Shown here piece by piece: positions 1 through 7,041 of a stretch of DNA of 10,176 nucleotides. The stretch lies in contig JBATKU010000683.1 in the NCBI GenBank assembly GCA_049669725.1, forward strand, positions 1 to 10,176, in the 5' to 3' direction. Origin of the DNA: JAFDCJ01 sp049669725. GTDB lineage: Bacteria; Desulfobacterota; Desulfobacteria; Desulfobacterales; JAFDCJ01. The notes beneath the pieces are model-generated. The model worked only from the letters and a program-made list of their open reading frames with translations. It was not told where the DNA came from and searched no databases. The stretch's first letter is position 1. Every line of letters starts with the position of its first letter. Position numbers and translations under genes: made by a program.

Positions 1-70
1 GTTTTGAAGCAATATACAGCCGCACTCTAAAAGCCATGTCATAAATCTTCGTTTCTGTCGCCTCTTTCAT
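1..70 (-). CDS. Start of an unknown leftward gene, cut by the window edge
   Basis: Reading the - strand, an ATG at 70-68 opens a frame that stays open for 23 codons to the window edge; the protein begins MKEATETKIYDMAFRVRLYI. The start is supported by a good purine-rich Shine-Dalgarno (AAGGGGGAA on the - strand, about 5 bases upstream) and by a sigma-70-like promoter at 112-140. I do not recognise the family from so few residues. The IYDMAFRVRLY stretch faintly resembles the N-termini of small four-helix-bundle proteins, but this is only an impression. It is divergent from the lipid genes, so it is probably a separate transcription unit. Confidence 0.5.
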   Translation of the reverse strand, partial: MKEATETKIYDMAFRVRLYIASK

Positions 71-111
71 CTGTTCCCCCTTGATGGTTCTTTAAATTTA
101 ATTCAAAAATA

Positions 112-140
112 TTTATAATACAAAATATCCGATTTGTAAA
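112..140 (-). promoter_or_regulatory. Sigma-70-like promoter of the leftward gene
   Basis: On the - strand, TTTACA (135-140) is followed after exactly 17 bases by TATAAA (112-117). Each hexamer matches the consensus at five of six positions. Transcription would start near 105, leaving a leader of about 35 bases before the ATG at 70. The geometry fits the leftward gene well, but AT-rich DNA produces such matches by chance. Confidence 0.45.
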
Positions 141-208
141 GTCTTTTATATAAATAAATTTGATTTTAATGAATATTTTTATTTTAAAACTATTTTTTCA
201 AGAAACCC

Positions 209-236
209 TTGACAAAACAAAATATAGAGCTATAAT
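209..236 (+). promoter_or_regulatory. Near-perfect sigma-70 promoter for the lipid operon
   Basis: TTGACA at 209-214 and TATAAT at 231-236 are both perfect consensus hexamers with a 16-base spacer. It points towards the acyl-ACP synthetase gene. If used, transcription starts near 243 and the mRNA leader is about 450 bases, unusually long. No open frame with a ribosome binding site follows it closely, so the lipid operon is the obvious target. Confidence 0.5.
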
Positions 237-318
237 TAGACAAAGTCAAACATTTCTATAATAAAAATGTTTTAATAATGATAATAAATTAAATTAGAAA
301 TATTTTAAAAAATAACTC

Positions 319-347
319 TTGACAAACTAAATTGATTGAATTATTGT
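319..347 (+). promoter_or_regulatory. Possible second sigma-70-like promoter
   Basis: A perfect TTGACA (319-324) is followed after 17 bases by TATTGT (342-347), which matches the -10 consensus at four of six positions. The preceding CTCTTGACAAA resembles the CCCTTGACAAA at the stronger promoter upstream. It could be a secondary start for the same operon, or chance in AT-rich DNA. A third TTGACA at 526-531 has only a poor -10 (TAAAAG at 549-554). Confidence 0.25.
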
Positions 348-696
348 TTAATCAACTTACCGAACAATTAGTAAAGAGAATATATAAAAGATCGAATTGC
401 AAGCAGGACTTAGGAATAACTAAATCATTTTGGGATGTTAAAAAAATCGGCATAAATGTTGCAGATGCTTTACAGTTTTTAAAATACATGTTAGGCTTTT
501 ATTAACCGATTTAAGTGTCAGGGATTTGACATTTATATTTTAATCAGGTAAAAGGCAACATCGGCAGAAACACCTTTTCCATATTGGCAAAGATTTGGGA
601 AACCAGAGGTGCGTTGCAGATGCGATATAAGCGCGGAATTTCAGGGGGAGCTGGATGGTCGCGCGGACCTGATAAACACAGGAGGCTAAAGTTGCT

Positions 697-2478
697 ATGG
701 ATGCTACACCTGCCGCTAATAATCTGCCGCTAAGAGTTGCAGATTTTTCTACGCTAGCTGAAGCACTCGATTACGCCGCTCAGGGTAATACCGGTTACAA
801 TTATTATAACGGTGCCGCCAAGCTGTATGCGACCCTTCCCTATCAAAAACTGCGGGAAGATGCACGGGCACTGGCACGCCGGTTCATCGGACTGGGAGCA
901 AGCCGCGGATCGCGGGTTGCAATCGTTGCAGATACCCAGCCGGACTTCATGCGCTTCTTTTTCGCCTGCCAGTACGCAGGCTTAATACCCGTGCCGCTTC
1001 CGGCTTCGATTCACCTGGGCGGGCGGGATGTGTACGTTTCCCAGTTGCAGAGACTCCTTTCGATTTGCCAGGCAGAAATCGCTATGGCACCCGAGGAATT
1101 TCTGCCCTATCTGATCGATGCCACCGCAGACTTGAACCTGCGTTTTTCAGGCAGCCCGAAAGAGTTCGACGATCTTCCGCAATCCGATGAACAGTTGCGT
1201 CCGTCGGAGCCCAATGATATTGCCTACCTGCAATATACTTCAGGTAGCACCCGTTTCCCCCGAGGGGTGATGATCACCCAGAAAGCGGTTATGAGCAACC
1301 TGTTTGCCATCCTTAAATATGGCATCCAGATTCGACCGGGTGATCGGGCGGTGTCCTGGCTGCCTTATTTTCATGACATGGGACTTGTCGGTCTCGTACT
1401 GGCACCCGTGGCAGCACAATTTTCGGTGGATTATTTGAATACCCGCGACTTTGCAATGCGTCCACGGCTGTGGCTGACGCTGATGTCACAAAATCGAGCC
1501 ACCCTATCCTTCAGCCCGCCGTTCGGCTACGAATTGGCGGCACGGCGCATACGCGAAAAAGACGTTAAAAATTTCGATCTCAGCGCCTGGCGTATCGCCG
1601 GGGTCGGAGCGGAAACCATCCGCACCGAATCCCTTGAGTTGTTTGCCGACCTTCTGACCCCCAGCGGCTTCGACCGGCGATCATTCCTACCGTGTTACGG
1701 TATGGCCGAATGCTCCCTGGCGGTGACCTTTGCACCGTTGGGGCAAGGGGTTGATGTCGATCATGTCAACGGTGATGCCCTTGCTGAAGAACAGAAAGCG
1801 TTGCCTGTCCATCCTGCCCAAAACAACGGGGCGGCTAACTTTAATAAGTTTACCAATTGCGGTGCGCCGCTGCCGGGATTTGATGTGGAGGTTAGAGATG
1901 ATCATGGCCGGGTGCTGCCGGAACGCCACTGCGGGACCCTCTTTGTTCGGGGTCCCAGCGTCATGTCCGGCTACTTTGGCGATCTCAAGGCCACGCGAGA
2001 GGTTTTATCACCCGATGGCTGGTTGAATACCGGAGATCTGGCCTACCGGGTTGGAAAGAGCATCGTGATTACCGGACGTGAGAAAGATCTGATCATTATC
2101 AATGGCCGCAATATCTGGCCGCAGGACCTGGAGTTCCTGGCGGAAAAACAACCTGAAATCCGCACAGGAGACGCCTCGGCCTTTTCCATCCCGGGTCATA
2201 ATGGAGAAGAACAGGCCGTCATGATGGTCCAGTGCCGTGAAACCGATGAAAGCAAACGCGCCGATTTGCAGGGGCGATTACACAGTCAGGTCCGCCAGGA
2301 GTTTGGCGTTGACTGCCTGATTGAATTGGTACCTCGAAACACCTTACCCCGAACGACTTCTGGAAAGCTATCTCGCTCCGGAGCGCGGAAGGAGTACCTA
2401 AAACGCGTTAACGCCGAACAGTTGGAAGCGTACAAGGGAGACCCTTACGCCGCCTCGCTCCACCAGCGGGCCGTCTAG
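697..2478 (+). CDS. aasR: Fatty acyl-AMP ligase / acyl-ACP synthetase, AasR-like
   Basis: This 593-residue adenylate-forming enzyme should activate a fatty acid with ATP and transfer it to a carrier protein, most likely the ACP encoded downstream. Motifs lie in the family order: the ATP-binding loop TSGSTRFPRG begins at Thr181; then SWLPYFHDMG, GAE, YGMAE, NTGDLAY, and GREKDLIIINGRNIWPQDLE, which is typical of fatty acyl-AMP ligases. The C-terminal catalytic lysine is Lys557 in PRTTSGKLSR. Length is normal for the family. The loop has Arg where most relatives have Gly (TSGSTG), which may be a subfamily trait. GGAGG at 681-685 lies 11 bases before the ATG, a slightly long spacing. The neighbours (CerR-like reductase, ACP, Spt) match the Caulobacter ceramide gene set, so I infer the AasR role. 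A general acyl-AMP ligase for another lipid is the alternative. Confidence 0.85.
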   Translation: MDATPAANNLPLRVADFSTLAEALDYAAQGNTGYNYYNGAAKLYATLPYQKLREDARALARRFIGLGASRGSRVAIVADTQPDFMRFFFACQYAGLIPVPLPASIHLGGRDVYVSQLQRLLSICQAEIAMAPEEFLPYLIDATADLNLRFSGSPKEFDDLPQSDEQLRPSEPNDIAYLQYTSGSTRFPRGVMITQKAVMSNLFAILKYGIQIRPGDRAVSWLPYFHDMGLVGLVLAPVAAQFSVDYLNTRDFAMRPRLWLTLMSQNRATLSFSPPFGYELAARRIREKDVKNFDLSAWRIAGVGAETIRTESLELFADLLTPSGFDRRSFLPCYGMAECSLAVTFAPLGQGVDVDHVNGDALAEEQKALPVHPAQNNGAANFNKFTNCGAPLPGFDVEVRDDHGRVLPERHCGTLFVRGPSVMSGYFGDLKATREVLSPDGWLNTGDLAYRVGKSIVITGREKDLIIINGRNIWPQDLEFLAEKQPEIRTGDASAFSIPGHNGEEQAVMMVQCRETDESKRADLQGRLHSQVRQEFGVDCLIELVPRNTLPRTTSGKLSRSGARKEYLKRVNAEQLEAYKGDPYAASLHQRAV

Positions 2479-2583
2479 CCTAACATTTAAAGCCTATAGC
2501 CATCTATCAAATGAACGATAAACCGGTCAAATCACCTGAGTCAACCGGCACAGGATGGCTATTTCCAGAAATCGGGGATTGAA

Positions 2584-2608
2584 CCCAATCGGGGTAAGAC
2601 CGATTGGG
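2584..2608 (+). repeat. Perfect 9-bp hairpin ahead of the reductase gene
   Basis: CCCAATCGG (2584-2592) and CCGATTGGG (2600-2608) are perfectly complementary around a 7-base loop. No T-run follows, so it is not a classical intrinsic terminator. The right arm overlaps GGGAG (2606-2610), which would be the ribosome binding site if translation began at the upstream TTG at 2622. It could be an mRNA stability or processing element between two genes of one operon, or a translational control hairpin. Confidence 0.6.
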
Positions 2609-2654
2609 AGTTATCAGTTAATTGTTATTGGTTAATCGTAAAAGAGTAAACTCA

Positions 2655-3611
2655 ATGGTTGGAACAATAGCAATAACCGGTGCGACCGGATTTATTGGCA
2701 GTGCTTTGATCAAGCAGCTGGCTACTACCGGCAGGCAAATTCAAGCGCTGGTCCGTCCCGCATCTGCCCATAAACAATCGGCTGATGGTGCTGTCCAATG
2801 GATTCAGGGCGATCTTGATGATGTGGACAGCCTCAGGCAACTGGTTCATGGCGCTGAAGTGGTCATACACTGTGCCGGTGCGGTTCGCGGTGCCACCCGG
2901 GAGCAGTTCAACCGCGTAAATGTCGACGGCGTAGCACGACTGGCACAAGCAGTCACCCAACTGCAGCCCGCCCCGCGCTTTTTACTGATGTCTTCCCTGA
3001 CAGCCCGGGAGCCGCAGTTATCTGCGTATGCGGCCAGCAAACAACAAGGTGAACGGGTATTGATGGACATGCCGGGCAATATGGAATGGACCGTTTATCG
3101 ACCGACAGCTGTATATGGCCCGGGCGACCGGGAGATGATGCCAACCCTGCGCTGGATGGCCAGAGGCATCGCCCCGGTGTTGGGATCCGGCACTAGACGG
3201 TTTTCCCTTATTTACATCGCGGATCTGGCAGATGCGATCGTGCGGTGGCTGGATTGCAGCCATTGTCAAGGCCGCACCTATGAACTGCACGACGGGAATC
3301 CCGCCGGCTATACATGGAATGACGTCATCGATACGATCGCCGGTTTGCGGGGCGCGCCGGTAGTACGCTTGAGGATACCGGTGGCCATGGTGAAACTGGC
3401 GGCAGCGCTAAATATTGCATTTGCCCGCGCTGTCGGTTATGCTCCCATGCTGACCCCCGGCAAGGTTCGTGAGTTGACGCATGCCGACTGGACCGCAGAC
3501 AACGCGGCCATATGCGAAAATTCCGGCTGGTCACCAAAAATTAAGCTGGCAGAGGGTCTGAGGCGCACTTTGGGGCTGGTCGACATCTCAAATAGTGAAA
3601 ATAGCTCTTAA
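2655..3611 (+). CDS. cerR: Extended SDR reductase, likely CerR-type ceramide reductase
   Basis: A 318-residue NAD(P)-dependent epimerase/dehydratase-family protein. The Rossmann motif GATGFIG begins at Gly9; the catalytic pair is Tyr125 and Lys129 in YAASK, preceded by Ser in LLMSSL. The C-terminal half carries the variable substrate region, normal for extended SDRs. Sitting between an acyl-ACP synthetase and ACP-Spt genes, it most likely reduces the 3-keto group of the Spt-derived sphingoid lipid, as CerR does in Caulobacter. I chose ATG 2655 because the Rossmann strand then starts a few residues in, as usual. TTG at 2622 and TTG at 2628 are in frame upstream and would add 11 or 9 residues (LLVNRKRVNS); neither start has a strong ribosome binding site. 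A sugar epimerase is the main alternative, made less likely by the neighbours. Confidence 0.8.
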   Translation: MVGTIAITGATGFIGSALIKQLATTGRQIQALVRPASAHKQSADGAVQWIQGDLDDVDSLRQLVHGAEVVIHCAGAVRGATREQFNRVNVDGVARLAQAVTQLQPAPRFLLMSSLTAREPQLSAYAASKQQGERVLMDMPGNMEWTVYRPTAVYGPGDREMMPTLRWMARGIAPVLGSGTRRFSLIYIADLADAIVRWLDCSHCQGRTYELHDGNPAGYTWNDVIDTIAGLRGAPVVRLRIPVAMVKLAAALNIAFARAVGYAPMLTPGKVRELTHADWTADNAAICENSGWSPKIKLAEGLRRTLGLVDISNSENSS

Positions 3612-3647
3612 AAGATTACTGTGATTTATTCAACTTGAGATATTAGG

Positions 3648-3683
3648 TGTCAGGTGTCAATTACGCCGTCCTGAAACCTGACA
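3648..3683 (+). repeat. Inverted repeat TGTCAGGT / ACCTGACA before the ACP gene
   Basis: TGTCAGGT (3648-3655) and ACCTGACA (3676-3683) form a perfect 8-bp stem with a 20-base loop. Each arm has extra partial copies beside it: GGTGTCA at 3653-3659, and CCTGA at 3671-3674/3691-3695. It fills much of the 114-base gap between the reductase and ACP genes. It resembles short dispersed intergenic repeats, but no second full copy occurs in the window. No T-run follows, so I do not call it a terminator. Confidence 0.5.
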
Positions 3684-3725
3684 ATTGGAACCTGATTACA
3701 GAAATAGAAAAGGGATATATAGCAA

Positions 3726-3974
3726 ATGCAACTCAATGAGAAAGTTATTAAAGAAGTAATCGAGATACTCAGGCCGTTAGTCCCGGAGGGACAACAAGTC
3801 AATGCAGAGACTGATCTGGTTGCCGATCTGGGCCTTGACTCATTGAAAGTAATGAAACTGGTGGAAACCGTCGAAGACAGTTTTGATATTTCAATTCCCT
3901 TAAATATACTTCCGGAGGTTCGCACCGTAAGTGATTTTGTTTTGGCAATCCAAAAATTATTCGAGGATGAATGA
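3726..3974 (+). CDS. acpR: Dedicated acyl carrier protein, AcpR-like
   Basis: An 82-residue acyl carrier protein, normal length. The phosphopantetheine site is Ser39 in LGLDSLKVM, in the second helix as expected. The fold is acidic and helical with no added domains. It should carry the fatty acyl chain loaded by the ligase encoded at 697-2478 and hand it to Spt. The stop codon overlaps the start of spt by 4 bases (ATGA), so translation of the two is probably coupled, which strongly ties this ACP to Spt rather than to general fatty acid synthesis. AGGG at 3711-3714 is a plausible ribosome binding site 11 bases before the ATG. The specific AcpR label is inferred from context; the ACP call itself is clear. 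Confidence 0.88.
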   Translation: MQLNEKVIKEVIEILRPLVPEGQQVNAETDLVADLGLDSLKVMKLVETVEDSFDISIPLNILPEVRTVSDFVLAIQKLFEDE

Positions 3975-5158
3975 TGATGCCCATATTTGAAAAATTTCAA
4001 CCACTGGCAGAGACCCGCCAGGAACTGCAGAAAAGTGCAAGCAACTTCTTTAATGTCGTCCTGGAAGAGATCATCTCCGGTACCGAAGCCGTTGTCAACG
4101 GGCGCCGCATGATCCTGGCCGGCAGCAATAATTATCTAGGACTGTCGTTTGATTCCGAATGCATCGAGGCGGCCTGCCATGCCGCCCGCCAGGAAGGTAC
4201 CGGCACCACCGGATCGCGGATGGCCAACGGAACGTTTTCAGGTCACGTCGCCCTGGAACAGGAGTTGGCCGATTATTTCAGCCGTCAGCGTGCGATTGTC
4301 TTTTCCACCGGCTATATTGCCAATCTGGCCATCCTGTCCACCGTCGTCGGCCCCGGCGAAGTTATCCTGCTGGATGCCGACTGTCACGCCAGTATTTATG
4401 ACGGGTGTCGCCTCGGCGGCGCCGAAGTAATCCGCTTCCGGCACAATGACGTTGAGGATCTGGAAAAGCGCTTACGCCGCCTTGAAAAGCGTAAGACCAA
4501 TGTCCTGGTTGTCGCCGAAGGTCTTTACAGTATGCTGGGCGATCGGTCACCGCTGGCTGACATCGTAAGGGTCAAGCAAAAATATGGTGCCTATTTAATG
4601 GTCGACGAGGCTCACTCTCTGGGTGTCCTTGGTGACAATGGCCGCGGCCTGGCCGAGGAGGCCGGCGTGGAGGATGGGGTGGACTTTGTGGTCGGCACCT
4701 TCAGCAAAAGTCTGGGGGCCATTGGCGGCTTTTGTGTCAGCAATCATACGGAGCTCGACCTGGTGCGGTATGCGAGCCGCCCTTATGTTTTCACGGCTTC
4801 TTCATCTCCGTCAATTATCGCCTCAACGCGCCAGGCCTTAAAAATTTTGAGTACCCGGCCGGAATTGCGCCGGCAGCTGTGGGAAAATGCCAACCTGCTT
4901 TATCAGCACCTGCAGGACCTGGATTTCAATCTGGGACCGGAGGTAAGCCCGATAGTCGCGGCTCGGCACGAAAATAGGGAAGACGCATTTGATCTCTGGA
5001 GCGGCTTGCTTGAGCGTGGGGTGTACGTCAACCTGGTGCTGCCGCCGGCCACACCGGATGGTCACACGCTTTTACGCTGCAGCGTGAGTGCCGCACATAC
5101 CCGGGAGCAAATGGAGCATATTTGTAGAGCGTTTACGGAAGCCAGGGCCCAGGAATGA
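3971..5158 (+). CDS. spt: Serine palmitoyltransferase (alpha-oxoamine synthase)
   Basis: A 395-residue PLP-dependent enzyme that should condense an acyl thioester with an amino acid, releasing CO2, to give a 3-keto sphingoid base, the first step of sphingolipid synthesis. Seen directly: the substrate-pocket motif GTGTTGSRMANGTFSGH; His139 in DADCHASIYDG, which stacks on PLP; Asp212 and His215 in VDEAHSLG; the Schiff-base lysine Lys246 in GTFSKSLGAIGGF; and Arg369 in LLRCSVSAAHT, matching the arginine that binds the serine carboxylate in Sphingomonas Spt. The NGTF...H loop and LLRCS...AHT tail fit Spt better than biotin (BioF) or heme (HemA) relatives. The start overlaps the ACP stop. Three consecutive ATGs (3971, 3974, 3977) share one GAGG at 3963-3966, so the exact start is open. 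The amino acid substrate (serine, glycine or alanine) cannot be settled from sequence alone. Confidence 0.86.
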   Translation: MMMPIFEKFQPLAETRQELQKSASNFFNVVLEEIISGTEAVVNGRRMILAGSNNYLGLSFDSECIEAACHAARQEGTGTTGSRMANGTFSGHVALEQELADYFSRQRAIVFSTGYIANLAILSTVVGPGEVILLDADCHASIYDGCRLGGAEVIRFRHNDVEDLEKRLRRLEKRKTNVLVVAEGLYSMLGDRSPLADIVRVKQKYGAYLMVDEAHSLGVLGDNGRGLAEEAGVEDGVDFVVGTFSKSLGAIGGFCVSNHTELDLVRYASRPYVFTASSSPSIIASTRQALKILSTRPELRRQLWENANLLYQHLQDLDFNLGPEVSPIVAARHENREDAFDLWSGLLERGVYVNLVLPPATPDGHTLLRCSVSAAHTREQMEHICRAFTEARAQE

Positions 5159-5167
5159 AGATTGCCG

Positions 5168-5190
5168 AATGTCAAATGAATAATTAAGGA
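5168..5190 (+). repeat. Partial copy of the AATGAC-AATGAATAAT intergenic repeat
   Basis: AATGTCAAATGAATAAT, followed by TAAGGA, lies in the 35-base gap before the ABC gene. It closely resembles AATGACGAATGAATAAT at 7551-7567 and the later AATGTCGAATCAAGGA there. Here the element also supplies AAGGA (5186-5190), the likely ribosome binding site of the ABC gene. It looks like a short dispersed repeat that has been taken into gene leaders. Confidence 0.4.
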
Positions 5191-5193
5191 ATT

Positions 5194-7005
5194 ATGCGCC
5201 TTTTAATAACATTAGTGCGGACCTATCCCAAGCGCACCATTATCATGGTAATTGCCTTGCTCCTGGCAGGTATCCTGGAGGGCATCGGGCTATCCATGCT
5301 GCTGCCCTTGCTGGGCATCGCGGTTGAGGCGCAGTCCGGTTCCGAGACGGTTTCAGCCGGAACCAGCAATGCAGCATCTCCCGCGCTGGAACGGTTGGTA
5401 TCAAATGGGTTATCAGCCGTCGGAATTTCACCTACAATCGGGGTGTTGCTGATCATCTTTATTGCTGCCATCACCCTCAAATGCATCATGATGCTGCTAG
5501 CCAATAAGCAGGTCGGATATACTGTCGCCCGAGTTGCGACTGATTTACGACTCGAAATGCTGCGGGCCTTGCTGGTCAGCCGCTGGCAATATTTTCTCAA
5601 ACAGCCTCTAGGCAGCCTGGCGAATTCCATGGCAACCGAATCCTATCGGGGCTCCAAAGCTTTTATGCACGGCGTAATTATGACATCCGACCTTATCCAG
5701 GCGCTCATCTACTGCATTATTGCTTTTCTGGTTTCCTGGGAAGTCACGCTCGTGTCCCTGATAGCCGGCAGCGGCCTTATTTATATCTTAGGGCGCTTTG
5801 TAAAAAAAGCGCGCCGGGCCGGTTACCGTCAAACCGAGCTGTTAAAAGCGTTATTGTCATTATTGACGGACACCCTGCAATCGATCAAACCCTTGAAGGC
5901 CATGGCCCGTGAGAACGTGTCTGACTTTTTACTGGAAAAAAAGACTACAGGGCTTAACAAAGCGCTGCAAAAACAGGTCCTGAACAAGGAACTTTTGAAA
6001 GCCTTTCAGGAACTGCTGGTAATGGTCATTCTGGCCGTCGGCTTTTATATAATGATGATGCACTGGCAGATGCCCCTGGCCAGCATTCTGATTCTTGCTA
6101 TGCTGGTCTCAAAGCTGTTAAAGCAATTGGGCAAAGTTCAGGCGCGGTACCAGGAAATGGTCATTACTGAGAGTGCCTACTGGTCGATAAAAGATACTAT
6201 TGAAGCCATGAAACTTGAACGCGAACCTCTGACGGGTTCCCGGACTGCGGCACTGAAACGGGCGATCCGCCTGAAACATGTGGATTTTGCCTACGATGAC
6301 CATAAAGCATTGCAAAACGTTTCACTGACCTTTCCGGCCGGCCAGATTACCGCCATCGTGGGGCCGTCGGGATCGGGCAAAACGACGATCGTGGACCTGG
6401 TAACCGGATTATTGCGACCTCAAAAGGGAGAAATATGGGTCGACAATGAGTCATTGGAACAGGTGAATCTGAAAAGCTGGCGACGAAAGATAGGCTACAT
6501 TCCCCAGGATACGATCCTGCTACACGATAGCATCCTAAACAATATCACCTTGGGAGATCCTGGGCTTGGCGAGAAAGATGTTGAGGAGGCATTACGGGCT
6601 GCCGGTGCCTGGGAATTTGTTTGCAGGATGCCCGGAGGGCTCCAGAGTATTGTTGGCGAACGCGGCGGTAAGCTGTCGGGCGGCCAGCGCCAGCGGATAG
6701 CCATCGCCAGGGCAATTGTACAAAAGCCCGAGTTGCTGATCCTTGACGAAGCCACCAGCGCTCTCGATCCCCAGAGCGAGGCGGCCGTCTGCGAAACTTT
6801 GCAAAATCTTCGGGGGCGGCTTACCATTGTAGCCATCTCGCACCAGGAGGCCCTGGTAAAGATAGCCGATAAGGCCTACCATGTGCAGGATGGAAAAATT
6901 GTGACCACGGAGGATCGCTCCGGAGACGGTTTTCATAATAGAGATAGCGATGCTGAACCTGTCGGCAAGCCACGCGTGGCCATCAACCCGGAAAAAGCGC
7001 TGTGA
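5194..7005 (+). CDS. ABC exporter, fused membrane and ATPase domains (MsbA/PglK type)
   Basis: A 603-residue half-transporter that should work as a homodimer in the inner membrane. Six hydrophobic segments are visible, at about 15-42, 82-103, 160-181, 184-201, 270-290 and 293-311. The nucleotide-binding domain follows: Walker A GPSGSGKTT from Gly390 (Lys396), Q-loop in IPQDTILL, signature LSGGQ at 494-498, Walker B LLILDEAT with Asp518 and Glu519, and switch His550, so the ATPase looks intact. A Ser/Thr/Gly-rich stretch at 46-64 sits between TM1 and TM2, likely periplasmic. The tail after about 575 is polar and unconserved. It lies 35 bases after spt and 36 bases before the HAD gene, joining both modules. 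MsbA and PglK flip lipid A and lipid-linked glycans, so a sphingolipid or lipid-linked sugar is the likely cargo; this is inference. Confidence 0.85.
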   Translation: MRLLITLVRTYPKRTIIMVIALLLAGILEGIGLSMLLPLLGIAVEAQSGSETVSAGTSNAASPALERLVSNGLSAVGISPTIGVLLIIFIAAITLKCIMMLLANKQVGYTVARVATDLRLEMLRALLVSRWQYFLKQPLGSLANSMATESYRGSKAFMHGVIMTSDLIQALIYCIIAFLVSWEVTLVSLIAGSGLIYILGRFVKKARRAGYRQTELLKALLSLLTDTLQSIKPLKAMARENVSDFLLEKKTTGLNKALQKQVLNKELLKAFQELLVMVILAVGFYIMMMHWQMPLASILILAMLVSKLLKQLGKVQARYQEMVITESAYWSIKDTIEAMKLEREPLTGSRTAALKRAIRLKHVDFAYDDHKALQNVSLTFPAGQITAIVGPSGSGKTTIVDLVTGLLRPQKGEIWVDNESLEQVNLKSWRRKIGYIPQDTILLHDSILNNITLGDPGLGEKDVEEALRAAGAWEFVCRMPGGLQSIVGERGGKLSGGQRQRIAIARAIVQKPELLILDEATSALDPQSEAAVCETLQNLRGRLTIVAISHQEALVKIADKAYHVQDGKIVTTEDRSGDGFHNRDSDAEPVGKPRVAINPEKAL

Positions 7006-7026
7006 GCAGGATTCTGGCTTGGACCA

Positions 7027-7033
7027 GAGGAGG
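7027..7033 (+). promoter_or_regulatory. Strong ribosome binding site fixing a TTG start
   Basis: GAGGAGG sits 8 bases before TTG 7042. No in-frame ATG occurs before the catalytic aspartates of the HAD protein, so this site decides in favour of the TTG start. Confidence 0.75.
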
Positions 7034-7041
7034 AATAAAGT

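Larger units (their letters stand above)
71..696. other. AT-rich divergent intergenic region, no convincing gene
   Basis: This 626-base stretch separates the leftward gene from the lipid operon. By eye, about 90-350 is roughly four fifths A+T, while the last 130 bases return to the base composition of the genes. It contains three TTGACA hexamers on the + strand (209, 319, 526), the - strand promoter at 112-140, and several short open frames without good starts. The DNA next to the ligase holds weak dyads (AAAAGG at 550-555 with CCTTTT at 573-578; GCGCG at 631-635 with CGCGC at 660-664). I see no tRNA, no recognisable riboswitch, no insertion sequence ends and no CRISPR-like repeats. Confidence 0.7.

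Noticed and set aside
332..505. An open frame of 57 codons from a TTG to TAA in the AT-rich region, reading LIELLFNQLTEQLVKR at its start
   Set aside because: It has no ATG near its start and no ribosome binding site, its 5' end overlaps a promoter-like -10, and I recognise no family. It may be a gene remnant, but chance is as likely.
620..733. A 37-residue upstream frame starting at ATG 620 that overlaps the ligase start, with GAGG 10 bases before it
   Set aside because: The peptide is arginine-rich in an unstructured way and most of its overlap is read better in the ligase frame. A regulatory leader peptide cannot be excluded, but nothing else supports it.
1687..1929. Opposite-strand open frames inside the ligase and other genes
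   Set aside because: They lie fully within clearly conserved coding sequence, lack convincing ribosome binding sites and show no recognisable motifs, so they are shadows of the real genes.
2584..2608. Intrinsic terminator after the ligase gene
   Set aside because: The stem is good but no run of T follows, and the next gene continues the same pathway on the same strand.
697..3974. Exosortase-associated acyl ligase and carrier protein cluster for N-acyl amino acids
   Set aside because: Those clusters carry a PLP decarboxylase and exosortase or PEP-CTERM genes. Here the PLP enzyme is an oxoamine synthase and no such genes are seen.
3971..5158. 8-Amino-7-oxononanoate synthase (BioF) as the name of the oxoamine synthase
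   Set aside because: No other biotin gene is present, the protein has Spt-like NGTF...H and LLRCSVSAAHT motifs, and it is coupled to a carrier protein beside an acyl-ACP synthetase and CerR-like gene.
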